Positions 1-10,309 of a stretch of DNA of 64,000 nt are shown one piece after another. A program made the translations under genes and the position numbers. The first letter of the stretch is position 1. The number at the start of each line of letters is the position of its first letter. The stretch is taken from assembly GCA_008690995.1 (NCBI GenBank), contig VRMN01000001.1:4836001-4900000 (forward strand), given 5' to 3'. The DNA comes from Porphyridium purpureum. Its lineage: Eukaryota; Rhodophyta; Bangiophyceae; Porphyridiales; Porphyridiaceae. A model generated the notes under the pieces. The model worked only from the letters and a program-made list of their open reading frames with translations. It searched no databases and was not told where the DNA came from.

Positions 1-2
1 GA

Positions 3-3000
3 TCAGAGACCGCATCACAGATCCGCGCCGCCGTCAAAGCCGAGTGTGCGGGTGGGGCAGATTTAGCGTCGGACGCAGCTGGCGCAAGCCTGCAGAGCGC
101 CCAGGATCAGAGCTGGTCTTTGGACACGCTGGCAGACACGATTGGGGTACATCGCGCCAAGTACGCTCATGTGATGCGGCTGGATGCATGTATAGCTCGT
201 TATACGGAGCAGATACTGTCCGAAGAAGCCTTTTCGCGATTAGACTCCCGGACAAGACCGCCGGGATACGGCAAGTCAGATGACGCGAGGTCGCCGTCAG
301 TTAGTGGTCCAAATGCCAACTTCAAAATGCTTTCATCAGAGCTTCTTGTGCGAGCTTTGAGCATGTCAGCAGAAAACGCACGCGTGGAAGCGGCTGCCAT
401 GGTCGAGTCACTACAGCGTGCCGTGGCAAGTGGATTCGTATTAGAAGCGAATCTTGCACAAGCGGTTTGCGAACGCCTTCGAGTGCTTGGGTGTCATAAA
501 GAGGCATTGGAGTTGCTGGACGCCGTGAGTGGCGCTGATGAGTTCTCGTCTGCTGCACGCGATATGGTTGCGATTGAGCGACGTGTCGGTACGTTGCTCC
601 GCGAGCACACGCACGAGTTCAAGGAGCCGGCGGCCGTGGGCTCACTGCTGTCGAAGCTTATCGACTCGCCAAAAGAGTTTGATTCGAAGCGTGAGTGGCT
701 GGAGCGTGCATACCTTCAGATAGCTACCAAATGTGCCCAGGGGGGCGACGTGAAAATGGCTCTTATGATCCTAAACGAGGCCGTAGATATTAAGCTAGCC
801 ACGCGGGACTATGAAGGTGGCGAGCTGCTCTGCTCCAAGCTCGGTGACGCGTACGTGCGCTCGATTTTGACTGTTGCTTTAAAGCGGGCCCCCGCAGGTG
901 CACAAGAGGCACGCTCCGGGACACGAGCGCCCGTCATGACCGTGGCGGCCGCTGCCGCGGTGGAGCTTACGGAAAAAGCGGTTTTGTCAGAGGCAATCGC
1001 GGCTTGCAAGAAGCTGGTGGACGCATTAGACTTCGTAAGAAAAGTGGGTGTCGCTCCGTGCACGCCGTCGACCTACGCTCGCGTGCTAGAGTACTGCACT
1101 GTGTTCAACCAGGTGGGCAGCGTGAAGCGCATCCTCCAGCATTTTGACCCTACGCACCAGAAGCCAGATCAACGAGTCGTGCAGCCGAATGATGCGGCCA
1201 TCAGCGCCAGCCTACAGTGCTTTGCGCGCACGGGACGCGGACGGGAGGCCCTTGACCTAATCAGAGATATGCAGTTGCGGTTTGGGATGCAGATTGATGT
1301 GAACACATTTGTGCTCGTGCAGGATGCTCTCGCGCAGCAACCAGAAGACCTCAACGTGGCGTGTGGAATGGTCGAAGGGTTACTTCGCACCGCTGTTTAC
1401 TATCCAACGAGCGCGTTGCGGAGCCTTTTGAAGGCAATTCATGCCCAGAATGAGTACAGCACGTCATTTCGTCTGCTACTTGCGATTCAACGTTACGGAG
1501 GCGCGCATATCACTGCAGAAATGAACTGGCGTGACATTCTGCCATTTACCAACTTTTTGAAGGGCAGCGGCTCGCTTAACATGGACGCGATCATGGTCGT
1601 GCTGGACCGCTTCCGCGTGTACGAACGCGTGTCGAATTCGCCTGGCGCCCCTCAGCATACCAGTAGCTTTCTCTACCTCGTGTATGTGTCCATGTTCGCA
1701 CGTCTATTCGACACTCAACTGCTGATTGAACCCAGCGAGAGTTTGCGGCGAGCACGCGAACTACTGGTACTGATGCATGACGACGGATTACAGCCCGACA
1801 AGCAGCTAGTGCATGCGGCTCTGTACGTGCTGTCTTTGAAGAAGCCCATGTGGGCAGGCGCATCGGCGCGCGTAGAAGCGCTTCTTCAAATCTGCGAGAG
1901 CATGGGCGTGGTGCTTGATGCATCGTGCTATGCGAAGGCGATCCGGTACTATTCGACCGCCGGCGACTTTCTTGCGATTCAGAATGCAGTAAAGGCGCTG
2001 GCGGCTCTGGGTGAGAGCCTGGATGTCGAAACTGCCAATCGCATTGCACAGGGTTTGATCACGGCGAATCGTGTGCAAGACGCGCTCAAGTTCGTTGACT
2101 TCATGCGTGAGAGTGACCTCCCGCGGAGCTCAAAGACGATGCGATCCCTGCTAGCTTACATAGCGGCGGAAAATGTGTCCAAGTATAATGAGTGGTATGA
2201 CCACTTGGTCCGCTCCCAGGGTCAAGCTTTAAACAACTGGCACTACGTGCGTGCACTCTGGGAGATTCTGAGGAACACACCATCGGCGGCAGAAGTGCTG
2301 CGCATGCATACGCGCACGCGTAAGCTTGGGTACTGGCTGACTCCGTCGTACTACAGTACTGTGTTCTGGAGCCTCGTACAAGTCACGGACAGCTCTCGTG
2401 TGTCGCGCGCGTACGCCATGCGCACCCTCGAGCAGGATTTTGACGCAGACAAGGTGAAGTTCTTGCCCATGATTCTCAAGCCCATGCTGCTTAATTATGC
2501 GATTGCTGATGACGCTGAGGGCTTCAAGTACCTCATTGCCAAGGCACAAATAGCGCGTGTGCGATTTCGAGATGATGACCCGCACATAGTCACGACAGGA
2601 CTTTGCCTCGGTGGCTTCTATTCTCAGGCTTTCGAGTTTCTTCAAGAGTGCGTTCGCGATTCAGGCACCACCCCGGACCAAGGCGAAACTGGTAGCGCGT
2701 CGCCACCGCGCTTTCCTATCCTTGAGCTCTTTCCATCGCGCTCGCGTGCAACCAAGCTGAGACTAGCTCAGGATTTTATTTATTTTGCGGCTCGCGGACC
2801 GAAGCATTGCCCGAATACTCTGGTGGTTAAGGCGTTTGAAAACCTGCGGAGGGGCCGACGTGCTATTCCGGCGATGAACACAGGCAGCGACTCGCCGGAT
2901 GCATTCGGGACCGGGGAGTACATGGAAAAGACAATAGATCCAGTTCGTGATGCGTGGCTAGACAAGGTGGCTCGTGCAGGCGCAGAAGGGTACGAGACGC

Positions 3001-3899
3001 GTACGTACCATCAGACTCAAACGATGCAGCGCGCAAAGCCGCCGGCGCGTGCCATGCGGGCGCGCACGCCCTTCCCGCAAAAGTACATCAGTGATCTGAA
3101 TGTAACAAACAGGATGCGACCCCTAGCAGATGAAGAAGAGCAATCGCTAGAACACCTGCGAGAAAGGCAGAAGCTCGCGCTTATTACTTTTGAAGCGCTG
3201 CACTTGTATAGCACTTTGAATTCGGCATGGCATCTGCGTCCCATTTGCGCCACAGCTTTAGCTTGCGCAGAGGCGCGGCTGTACATTCTCGCAGAGACGC
3301 TGTGGTGGCAGCATATCTACCACGCTCCCCGCGACAGCTACCGAGCTAGCTTCTTCATGGACTCCAAGTTCCCGTTCTGGAGGCTGCGGCGTTCACATCG
3401 ATTGACGCATCATGCTTGGCTTGACGAGCAGGACAGGCATCCTCATGGCATACTTGAAATGGAAGGCTTGGTCCCTGATCCAGAGCACGGGGAAGAGGTC
3501 GACCAAGAGGCCTTCCTCATTGAAGTGCGTCAGCGCGAATTGGCGCTTCGATGCGTACCTTGGGCGATTAGACCGCCATGGCAGCCTCCTCGACGGGAAA
3601 TGCGATCCGGAATTCGTCGCAGGCAGGCTGAATGGGAAGAAGAACACGGCATTCTCATGCAGACAAATGAGAGACGTAGGAAAGGCCCCGATGCGCGGCT
3701 GGGGCGCGAGTCCATGTATCGTTCGGACGACACTCGAGCAGGCTACCGCGGCCAACGACAGCGGAGCGTCGGGCAGGATGAAGCACAGAAGTCTGCCAGA
3801 CGAGCACCGAGCGAACCTCGGACTCTAGCCGAATTCCGCCGACAGGTTGGGGCTGGAATAGGTCCAATTCCGGCTCCATCAGAGCCACCCACGAAATAA
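3..3899 (+). CDS. PPR-repeat protein, 5' end outside window
   Basis: A large open frame runs from the left edge with no stop, so the 5' end lies outside the window; the first usable codon inside it, at 120, is only a TTG. The roughly 1,300 residues are mostly helical. Degenerate pentatricopeptide-type units are visible, for example the stretch from the TPSTYARVLEY motif through ISASLQCFARTGRGREALDL and into VNTFVLVQDAL, and again around CYAKAIRYYSTAGDFLAIQ. PPR proteins bind organellar RNA and act in its processing, editing or translation. The last 250 residues are rich in Arg and Glu and match nothing I recognise. The window does not show a targeting peptide because the N-terminus is missing. 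The call to the PPR superfamily is fairly safe; the RNA target is unknown. The next gene starts 95 bp downstream on the same strand. Confidence 0.7.
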   Translation, partial: SETASQIRAAVKAECAGGADLASDAAGASLQSAQDQSWSLDTLADTIGVHRAKYAHVMRLDACIARYTEQILSEEAFSRLDSRTRPPGYGKSDDARSPSVSGPNANFKMLSSELLVRALSMSAENARVEAAAMVESLQRAVASGFVLEANLAQAVCERLRVLGCHKEALELLDAVSGADEFSSAARDMVAIERRVGTLLREHTHEFKEPAAVGSLLSKLIDSPKEFDSKREWLERAYLQIATKCAQGGDVKMALMILNEAVDIKLATRDYEGGELLCSKLGDAYVRSILTVALKRAPAGAQEARSGTRAPVMTVAAAAAVELTEKAVLSEAIAACKKLVDALDFVRKVGVAPCTPSTYARVLEYCTVFNQVGSVKRILQHFDPTHQKPDQRVVQPNDAAISASLQCFARTGRGREALDLIRDMQLRFGMQIDVNTFVLVQDALAQQPEDLNVACGMVEGLLRTAVYYPTSALRSLLKAIHAQNEYSTSFRLLLAIQRYGGAHITAEMNWRDILPFTNFLKGSGSLNMDAIMVVLDRFRVYERVSNSPGAPQHTSSFLYLVYVSMFARLFDTQLLIEPSESLRRARELLVLMHDDGLQPDKQLVHAALYVLSLKKPMWAGASARVEALLQICESMGVVLDASCYAKAIRYYSTAGDFLAIQNAVKALAALGESLDVETANRIAQGLITANRVQDALKFVDFMRESDLPRSSKTMRSLLAYIAAENVSKYNEWYDHLVRSQGQALNNWHYVRALWEILRNTPSAAEVLRMHTRTRKLGYWLTPSYYSTVFWSLVQVTDSSRVSRAYAMRTLEQDFDADKVKFLPMILKPMLLNYAIADDAEGFKYLIAKAQIARVRFRDDDPHIVTTGLCLGGFYSQAFEFLQECVRDSGTTPDQGETGSASPPRFPILELFPSRSRATKLRLAQDFIYFAARGPKHCPNTLVVKAFENLRRGRRAIPAMNTGSDSPDAFGTGEYMEKTIDPVRDAWLDKVARAGAEGYETRTYHQTQTMQRAKPPARAMRARTPFPQKYISDLNVTNRMRPLADEEEQSLEHLRERQKLALITFEALHLYSTLNSAWHLRPICATALACAEARLYILAETLWWQHIYHAPRDSYRASFFMDSKFPFWRLRRSHRLTHHAWLDEQDRHPHGILEMEGLVPDPEHGEEVDQEAFLIEVRQRELALRCVPWAIRPPWQPPRREMRSGIRRRQAEWEEEHGILMQTNERRRKGPDARLGRESMYRSDDTRAGYRGQRQRSVGQDEAQKSARRAPSEPRTLAEFRRQVGAGIGPIPAPSEPPTK

Positions 3900-3993
3900 A
3901 AGTGCATGGGTAAGGGTTGACGATGTATACCTGCTTTTCTCGTTTGGCAAAGTGACAGATGAGGCCAGCACCTCCCCGCACGCGCGCGCGAGC

Positions 3994-6900
3994 ATGGAAA
4001 GCGGCTCGGGCCGAGTACGGATTCGTTTGGTGGCCGCGCCGCCCGGTCTGCGCGTTCGGCAGCAGCTGGACGGGGCAAAGCCCCATGATGAGGCCAGCGC
4101 ATTGTCAGACGGAAACAGTGCGGGCGTGCTTCACGTTTCTGAATTCCGTTCAGCCAGAGGTATGGACGGTTTGGTATACAGTCTCGCGAAGAGGCTCTAC
4201 TCGCTCTACGAAGATGGAGCGAGACAGACGCTCGTGGTGGTACTAGATGAGTGCGGTGCCGCGGAATGCTGGACAAGCTTCAAGACGTTTTGTAGAAAGC
4301 TGGCGCTTACGTGGACGGAAATCTGCAGGTTTAGAGAAGAAATCGTGCTAGAAGTAGCGTTGGAATTCGCACACATTGATGCACCGGAAGCGCTGTTCGC
4401 CTTTCTCTGCGGTTTGTCTGGACGGGCACGGAGTTTCCTCGTGACTCGAGGTGAGACCTTGGAGGAATGGAAAACACAGCAAAGGTGGCGGCTCGAACAG
4501 CTGTGCCGCTGGCAACAGCGAGGGTCGTCTTCACAGAGACAGCACTCCACTTCAATACCTCTCTCATCAGCAGAATCGGTGGAAAGTCCACATAAGCTTG
4601 TTTTGGGATTTCCCGCGTGGAGGCGCGACTCGCCTGCTTCACAGAGCAACGATCACGAATGCAGCCATCGTGTTTTTGCCGTGAATGTCGCAGAGTATTC
4701 GGCGAACTCCATGAGTGTCTTAATGCAGACTTTGAACGCGCGCGCAAGTGAATCCGGTTGTGCGGACATCGTTCTGGTACTTGTTGTGCAGGATCCCCTT
4801 GACAATATCCTTTCCATCATCCATACTATTATCACCGAAATCGGACCTCAGAATGTGGCGCTTTCACTCATGACGTGTCTAGCGGTACCTGAGCGGACAA
4901 GAGCGTTGAGTATTTGGGCGCCGGCATGTTCGTGGCTTGGTGCGTTGATGCTCTGGATGCGTATCCGGATTCGTTCGTCGAACGATCACCCTGCTGTTTT
5001 ATTCTCAGAGACAGAGCTCCCCTGTGATATGCAGGATTGGGTTACGGTACAAAATTTTCGCAACGACGATGCGCTTTCGCTTGCTTCTAAACTACGTAAT
5101 CTGATCCCAGTTACAGCGGTGCAGGCGGGCACGGCTTGGCACCGGGATGAAGATGCCAAACTAGCGATCTTCGAGGATGGCCAAGGGCTAGGTCAGCTGT
5201 CTGATGACGACTTAATTCTCTTGCACGATCGCCTCTCGGATTTCTATCTCCATCAGGCACTGGGCGCATCCCGCTTTGACAGGAAGGTAGCTCTCGCAGT
5301 GCTCTCTGCCTCACAGTCGCCAGGCACAAGGTCAATGCGTGAATGGTTTACCAAAGTGGCATTCAGTATTGAGTCGGAGGCCACCGCCAAAGGCAGCGTG
5401 CCTTGTCTGCGTTTCACAGCTCTTGTCAACCTGCGGGGCCAATGCACTTACCCAAATGCGGACGGAAAGCCAGCTCGCGTGCATTTTACTGTCAGGTGCG
5501 GAAGCCTACGTAGCTCCCAGGTTGAGCAGCGCACTGGACACTGCTCATGCATGACAGATCGTGCAGAACTCGGTTCGCGCGAAAATGAAAAGGTCTTCTG
5601 CGAAGCAGATTTTGAGAGAATTGACCCCTGTACGCATCTTGTGCTTGCTTTCTTGTTCGTGCGTGTGGCTTTAGCAGAGAAAATTTGTTTTAGGCTTTTT
5701 CCACAGGTGAGGAGGCGTTGTGGTCATTATGACATTGATATGCCGATGTATGCAGCTGACCATGTTCTGGGTGTCCGCATGAACCAGTACACGCACACGG
5801 CGAGTACGGCCTGTGACGCTGTCCTCGGTTTCTTCTCACCAAATGAAGATGGAGAGGAAGAGGACGCTATTTTTTCAGGCTCCTACTGTGGCGTTCCGTA
5901 CGCTCTTCAGGTTGCAAAGCTTTCGGCGTTTACCGCGTCCGTATCGCAGATTCTTGGGAAAGCTGACATCGAGCGCACTCAAGTCTTGTGTAAAAAACTC
6001 ACGCTTGGATGTGTGGGAGAGGATGACGCGATGCTGGATTCTGTGCGTTCTCGAATTGTGATACTCCGCTCCGGAACGACGGCCAGCGGAAGTGGTGTCG
6101 TCAAGATTCTGTTGCAGAGCCGGACAACGTGCGGAGCGGGGGTCCGCGTCTGGATTCGCACGGTTTTGGAAGCTGATGTGGCAAATGGGACCACGCGGAA
6201 ATTTTCGACAGGAATTGGGTCGAGCGAAGTGCATCGCGTAGTATGTGAGAAATGTAAGAATCTGCCCGGCTCGTTTGAGCACCTCTGCAAGCATGCGCGT
6301 GCGCTAGTGCGTGCAGTGGAGAAACGTTTCGTCGAACAAATATTGTTGAGCTCTAGAATTGGAGGCACACGCGTGCAACTGCGTAACGCACCGTACGAAC
6401 GAGTGAGTAGTACATGTATTCTGCTCAAAAAATTCGCGACGTCGGCTCAACTGACGGCATCCGACTTTCCGTCATTTCAGCGCTCCGCCAAGATTCTCAG
6501 CCAGGTTGGAAAAGTAATGAAAAGAGAGATAGGCAAGATCGAACCGCACTTTGCGCGTAGTGGTGAGCAGAGCAATGCACGCATCCAATCACACTTACAG
6601 GAATGTGATTCGGGAGTCAAGCATGGACATCGGGCCGCATTGGATATGATTTTTGGAGAACAAGCTGACATGAATGAAACTGAGTATATCGAGCAAGAGA
6701 CAAGACCCAAACATAAACGCACTACGCGAAGGAAAGAAAGTGGTTTTACTCGCCCGGAGGAATCCCGAAGTCCCAAGCTGAGGACATCCGACGTTGTGGT
6801 CCTTGATCGCGGCGTGCAAGGAGAAAGCTCGTCTAAACTCAATGTGTTATCGATTTCCGAAGATGCGCTGGTGGCCGCTCTGCTGTCCGCAGGCCAAAGC

Positions 6901-7008
6901 CTCTTGCAAAAAATGGAAATACAAACCACTCAAGGAGCGCATTCACGGAAAAGACACGCGGCAGATGCTTTCAAAGGCATGGAGTCCAGTTCCGCTAGTG
7001 AGCATTGA
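3994..7008 (+). CDS. Large protein with two SWIM-like zinc motifs, function unknown
   Basis: An ATG at 3994 opens about 1,004 residues; the frame extends upstream only to a GTG at 3952. Two clusters look like SWIM zinc-binding motifs. One has CSC at about residue 515 followed some 30 residues later by PCTH. The other has CEKC at about 750 followed by LCKHA. SWIM domains (CxC...CxH) occur in MULE-type transposases, bacterial SWI/SNF partners, MEKK1 and Shu2/SWS1 recombination factors. No transposase core, helicase or kinase motif is visible here. The C-terminal 150 residues include a basic patch (KHKRTTRRK) that could be a nuclear localisation signal. I do not recognise an orthologue. It shares strand and close spacing with the upstream PPR gene, and converges on the organellar DNA polymerase gene with 227 bp between stops. 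Confidence 0.6.
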   Translation: MESGSGRVRIRLVAAPPGLRVRQQLDGAKPHDEASALSDGNSAGVLHVSEFRSARGMDGLVYSLAKRLYSLYEDGARQTLVVVLDECGAAECWTSFKTFCRKLALTWTEICRFREEIVLEVALEFAHIDAPEALFAFLCGLSGRARSFLVTRGETLEEWKTQQRWRLEQLCRWQQRGSSSQRQHSTSIPLSSAESVESPHKLVLGFPAWRRDSPASQSNDHECSHRVFAVNVAEYSANSMSVLMQTLNARASESGCADIVLVLVVQDPLDNILSIIHTIITEIGPQNVALSLMTCLAVPERTRALSIWAPACSWLGALMLWMRIRIRSSNDHPAVLFSETELPCDMQDWVTVQNFRNDDALSLASKLRNLIPVTAVQAGTAWHRDEDAKLAIFEDGQGLGQLSDDDLILLHDRLSDFYLHQALGASRFDRKVALAVLSASQSPGTRSMREWFTKVAFSIESEATAKGSVPCLRFTALVNLRGQCTYPNADGKPARVHFTVRCGSLRSSQVEQRTGHCSCMTDRAELGSRENEKVFCEADFERIDPCTHLVLAFLFVRVALAEKICFRLFPQVRRRCGHYDIDMPMYAADHVLGVRMNQYTHTASTACDAVLGFFSPNEDGEEEDAIFSGSYCGVPYALQVAKLSAFTASVSQILGKADIERTQVLCKKLTLGCVGEDDAMLDSVRSRIVILRSGTTASGSGVVKILLQSRTTCGAGVRVWIRTVLEADVANGTTRKFSTGIGSSEVHRVVCEKCKNLPGSFEHLCKHARALVRAVEKRFVEQILLSSRIGGTRVQLRNAPYERVSSTCILLKKFATSAQLTASDFPSFQRSAKILSQVGKVMKREIGKIEPHFARSGEQSNARIQSHLQECDSGVKHGHRAALDMIFGEQADMNETEYIEQETRPKHKRTTRRKESGFTRPEESRSPKLRTSDVVVLDRGVQGESSSKLNVLSISEDALVAALLSAGQSLLQKMEIQTTQGAHSRKRHAADAFKGMESSSASEH

Positions 7009-7235
7009 TTTGTTTGATTGTCTACCAAGCACCCTGGCATCCACTGTCTGCTTCACAATGCTTTTCGTAAGTCGTTCGACCTGCGCCGATCTTGTGCTAC
7101 ACCGTGAACCATGGTTGTCGGACAAAAGCGAACCCAGCAGCGTTTCTCCACGACACTCTAGATAAATTATAAATGTATGTACAAACACGTGGACAGAGAT
7201 ATGATTCCTTCCCGGCGTAGATTTGAGCTGATGCC

Positions 7236-9953
7236 TTACTTGGCTTCGTACCAATTCTGCGCGATTTTCAGGTCAACGCTCAAATCCACGAGGAGCGGTC
7301 GTGGGAACGGGTGCTCCATTGCTTTCCTCACGATCTCAGCAGCCCGTTCGGCATTGCTTTCGGGGCCTTCGAGAATAATTTCGTCATGAATTTGCAGCGT
7401 CATGCTCCAGCCCAGTCGCTTGAGCTCATCATTTGCCGCCAACTTGGCCATTGCTGCCATGACCACGTCTGCGGCGGAGCCTTGCAGCGGAGTGTTGATT
7501 GCGCCTCGCTCTGCATGTGCGCGCGCCTTGTAGTTTGTTGACACTATATCAGGGAGTATCCGTCTCCGGCCGCAGAGTGTCACCACGGCACCTCGCTTCC
7601 TTGCGAAATCCTTGACTGCGTCCTGCCAATTCCTGATCTCCTGTCTTTCCCGATACCAAGCGTTGACTGTCTCCTGAGCTTCCTCCACGGAAACGTCCCA
7701 ATCTTTCGACAAGCCCATCGCGGTCTTGCCGTATGCAATTGAAAAGTTGAGAATCTTTGCCTTTCTTCGTTCATTCGCATACTTGTCCTTAATGAGCGGA
7801 ATATCTGAATCAGAACCTCCCTCACTCTTATCCAAACGCACCTCGCCCTTCTCGACTGCTTCCTTGATGTGATCGTACATGCTTAGCGCAGTGCGCGAGT
7901 GAAAGTCTCCGCCCTGGCGAAATGCGTCTATCATAGACTTGCACCGCGTAATGTGTGCAAGGAGTCGTAGCTCCAACTGCCCATAGTCCGCGACAATCAA
8001 CGAATTCCCCGGCTCTGCACTGAAGCCCTTGCGAATTTTGAAGCGGTCCTTTTCAAACGCTGGCTGATTCTGTAAGTTTGGGCGGCGACAGCTCAGTCGC
8101 CCTGTCTCGGTGTTCATGTTCAGGCTCGCGTGGATCCGGCCATTTTGGTCAGGTAAAAGCTGCAGCGGGATAATGAATGTACTTAGCAAGGTCGCACACT
8201 GGCCGGCCTCGACAACGGAATCCAAAGCAAGGCACCCCTCTTCGCCGATTTTCTTGAACGCGAGGCCGTATTTTGGTGGGTCCGCTCGCGGAAAGCCCGC
8301 GAGTTTGCGAAGCACCGCTGAAGATGCGCTTGGGGCTCCCTTCACAGTCAAGTCTACCGGCTTGATTCCAAGGCCAGTGATCTTCAAGGGCCGTTTCTTC
8401 TTTGGCTGCTCCTTACCTTCTTCTACATACCCATCTTCGTTCTCTACGACAAAGGTGCGCGAAGGTGCCAGGATCTCCACTTTTGTTTTTGGATTCACAT
8501 ATGGCGCGAACAAGAGCTGCTGCAGCTGCACCTTGCTATCGGGATTAAACATCCAGTATTCAGACCCGCCGATCTTGGACTGTGCCCAGCTCACAAACTC
8601 GCCCTGCAGGCGTGTCTTTTCACTTTCGGCCTCGGCTTGAATGTGCTGCAGCCACTCTTTTTGAACGTAGAAGCCCGTCCGCTCCATGTCGGTCAGCAAT
8701 GCTCCGAAAGGTCTGACCAGCTCGAAGTACAGATCGTACATGGTCTCGACGCCGTCTAAAGTTTTTTCCTTGCCGTCAATCGAGCATAGAGCGTTGGCTT
8801 CCTGCAAGAGCTTGACCAACTTGGCATGAATCTCGAACGTGAGCTGCGCGTCTAGCGTCGAGTAGTCGATCCAAGAGACCACCAAACCCTTGTCCCTCTG
8901 AAGTTCCTCTGGAGAAGGTAAGATTGCCTTGAGTGTCTTCTCCAGCCCGTTCACCAGTCGCTTGGGCTGTTTTCCAAATCGGGCCTGCATACCCGTCTTT
9001 ACAAGATGGGTGAATCCGAGCGACTTGCCAACATTTTCCAGACTATAACTAGCCCACGACGTGTCGTATAGTCTTGCCATGTGCATGGTATCTGCACCGA
9101 GACCTTGCACGTCAATACCGTGGTTATAAAGGACTGCACGATCAAACGAGTAGTTATGCCACACTTTTAAGTACCTCGGGCTTTCAAAGTACTCCTTGAA
9201 AACTTGGATCAAACCGTCCGCGTGATCGTGATTGCAAATCCACACGCGGCCGAGGTCGGCTCCAGCATAAACAGACAAGCAAATTACTTTGGCGGAGCCG
9301 TACGGAGTTTCTTCCGCCGGGTCGCAATTGATTGTTTCAGTGTCCCATGCGTGCGGGACGTTCGCGTACTGGGGCCCTGTCAAGTCACGCACCAAGCGTT
9401 TAGCCTGCTCCACCGTATCGATCACACGAAACGGCACCTCACCGTCCGAGTTAAGCTGATGGACGAGCAGCCGCCATTCAAGGTCCGCCTCTTCAAGCGC
9501 GCGCTCATCAACGCTTTGAGTGTATGGTGGCTGCAGCCGCGACACTGACTTGAGCGTTTGGATGTCCCCATGCGGCTGGGGCTCCGAAACTGCATCCACC
9601 GGCTTTGACGTATGCGCGACGGGCAATCTGCTGTCGTCCGCTTTCGACGCATCAGCTTGCACCAGAGTCGAGCTCGCCCGACCTCTTCCGCACGGATTCC
9701 ATGCTCCCATACCTCGTCGCGCACGACTTGGCAAATCAGAAGGATGACGACTGCTGCATCTCGCCATCAAACAGCACGCGCGAAGAGATGACAGGAACTG
9801 TTTTCCTTGACGCGACATGAGTGCGGCGGTAGTGCCACTCGTGCAAGGCGGTGACCGCACAAACAGCAGCCGCTGGAACGGCTTCATCTTTGGGCGTTGC
9901 GAGTCTCCTCCATGCCTCACTGCTCGGAGACTGTTGAGTTTGCGTGGTTTCAT
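7236..9953 (-). CDS. POP: Plant/protist organellar DNA polymerase (POP), family A
   Basis: This 905-residue protein replicates and repairs organellar DNA. The N-terminal ~100 residues are rich in Arg, Ser and Ala with few acids, as expected of a transit peptide. A 3'-5' exonuclease domain follows: Exo I is AWDTETI near residue 205, Exo II is HNYSFDRAVL, Exo III is YSTLDAQLTFEI. The family A polymerase domain has motif A (VADYGQLELRL, ~656), motif B (RRKAKILNFSIAYGKT, ~736) and motif C (LQIHDEII, ~854), all with their catalytic acids. Length and the insert-bearing palm fit POP, which is found in red algae, plants and other protists, rather than bacterial Pol I, which has a 5' nuclease. The start is an ATG. 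It lies head to head with VPS26, 152 bp apart. Whether it serves plastid, mitochondrion or both is not decidable from sequence. Confidence 0.95.
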   Translation of the reverse strand: MKPRKLNSLRAVRHGGDSQRPKMKPFQRLLFVRSPPCTSGTTAALMSRQGKQFLSSLRACCLMARCSSRHPSDLPSRARRGMGAWNPCGRGRASSTLVQADASKADDSRLPVAHTSKPVDAVSEPQPHGDIQTLKSVSRLQPPYTQSVDERALEEADLEWRLLVHQLNSDGEVPFRVIDTVEQAKRLVRDLTGPQYANVPHAWDTETINCDPAEETPYGSAKVICLSVYAGADLGRVWICNHDHADGLIQVFKEYFESPRYLKVWHNYSFDRAVLYNHGIDVQGLGADTMHMARLYDTSWASYSLENVGKSLGFTHLVKTGMQARFGKQPKRLVNGLEKTLKAILPSPEELQRDKGLVVSWIDYSTLDAQLTFEIHAKLVKLLQEANALCSIDGKEKTLDGVETMYDLYFELVRPFGALLTDMERTGFYVQKEWLQHIQAEAESEKTRLQGEFVSWAQSKIGGSEYWMFNPDSKVQLQQLLFAPYVNPKTKVEILAPSRTFVVENEDGYVEEGKEQPKKKRPLKITGLGIKPVDLTVKGAPSASSAVLRKLAGFPRADPPKYGLAFKKIGEEGCLALDSVVEAGQCATLLSTFIIPLQLLPDQNGRIHASLNMNTETGRLSCRRPNLQNQPAFEKDRFKIRKGFSAEPGNSLIVADYGQLELRLLAHITRCKSMIDAFRQGGDFHSRTALSMYDHIKEAVEKGEVRLDKSEGGSDSDIPLIKDKYANERRKAKILNFSIAYGKTAMGLSKDWDVSVEEAQETVNAWYRERQEIRNWQDAVKDFARKRGAVVTLCGRRRILPDIVSTNYKARAHAERGAINTPLQGSAADVVMAAMAKLAANDELKRLGWSMTLQIHDEIILEGPESNAERAAEIVRKAMEHPFPRPLLVDLSVDLKIAQNWYEAK

Positions 9954-10105
9954 AGTAAATTAGTCGATTTTTCTAGGAAAATTGACAATTCTAGGCAAGC
10001 AGGCCGTACCAACGAGTTGAAGGGGAGAGTAGTGTTGGGCGCTCATGCGGTGAGGAGCGAGTTGCCAGACAAGGTGCGCGTGTATTTTGTCCGTGCGTCG
10101 CAGCG

Positions 10106-10269
10106 ATGGACGCCGCCTTCGGCTTGCTTGGCTTAGGTGCACCCTGCGCGATCCACTTTACTTTTAGCGGTTGTGAGGATGGCAGTGTGCGAGAGTTTGT
10201 GTCCGTCGACAAGCGTCGGCCGGGATTCGGAATGTCGGCGATCGGTGGTGGTGTTCCAGGGGATGGACC

Positions 10270-10309
<40 letters not shown>

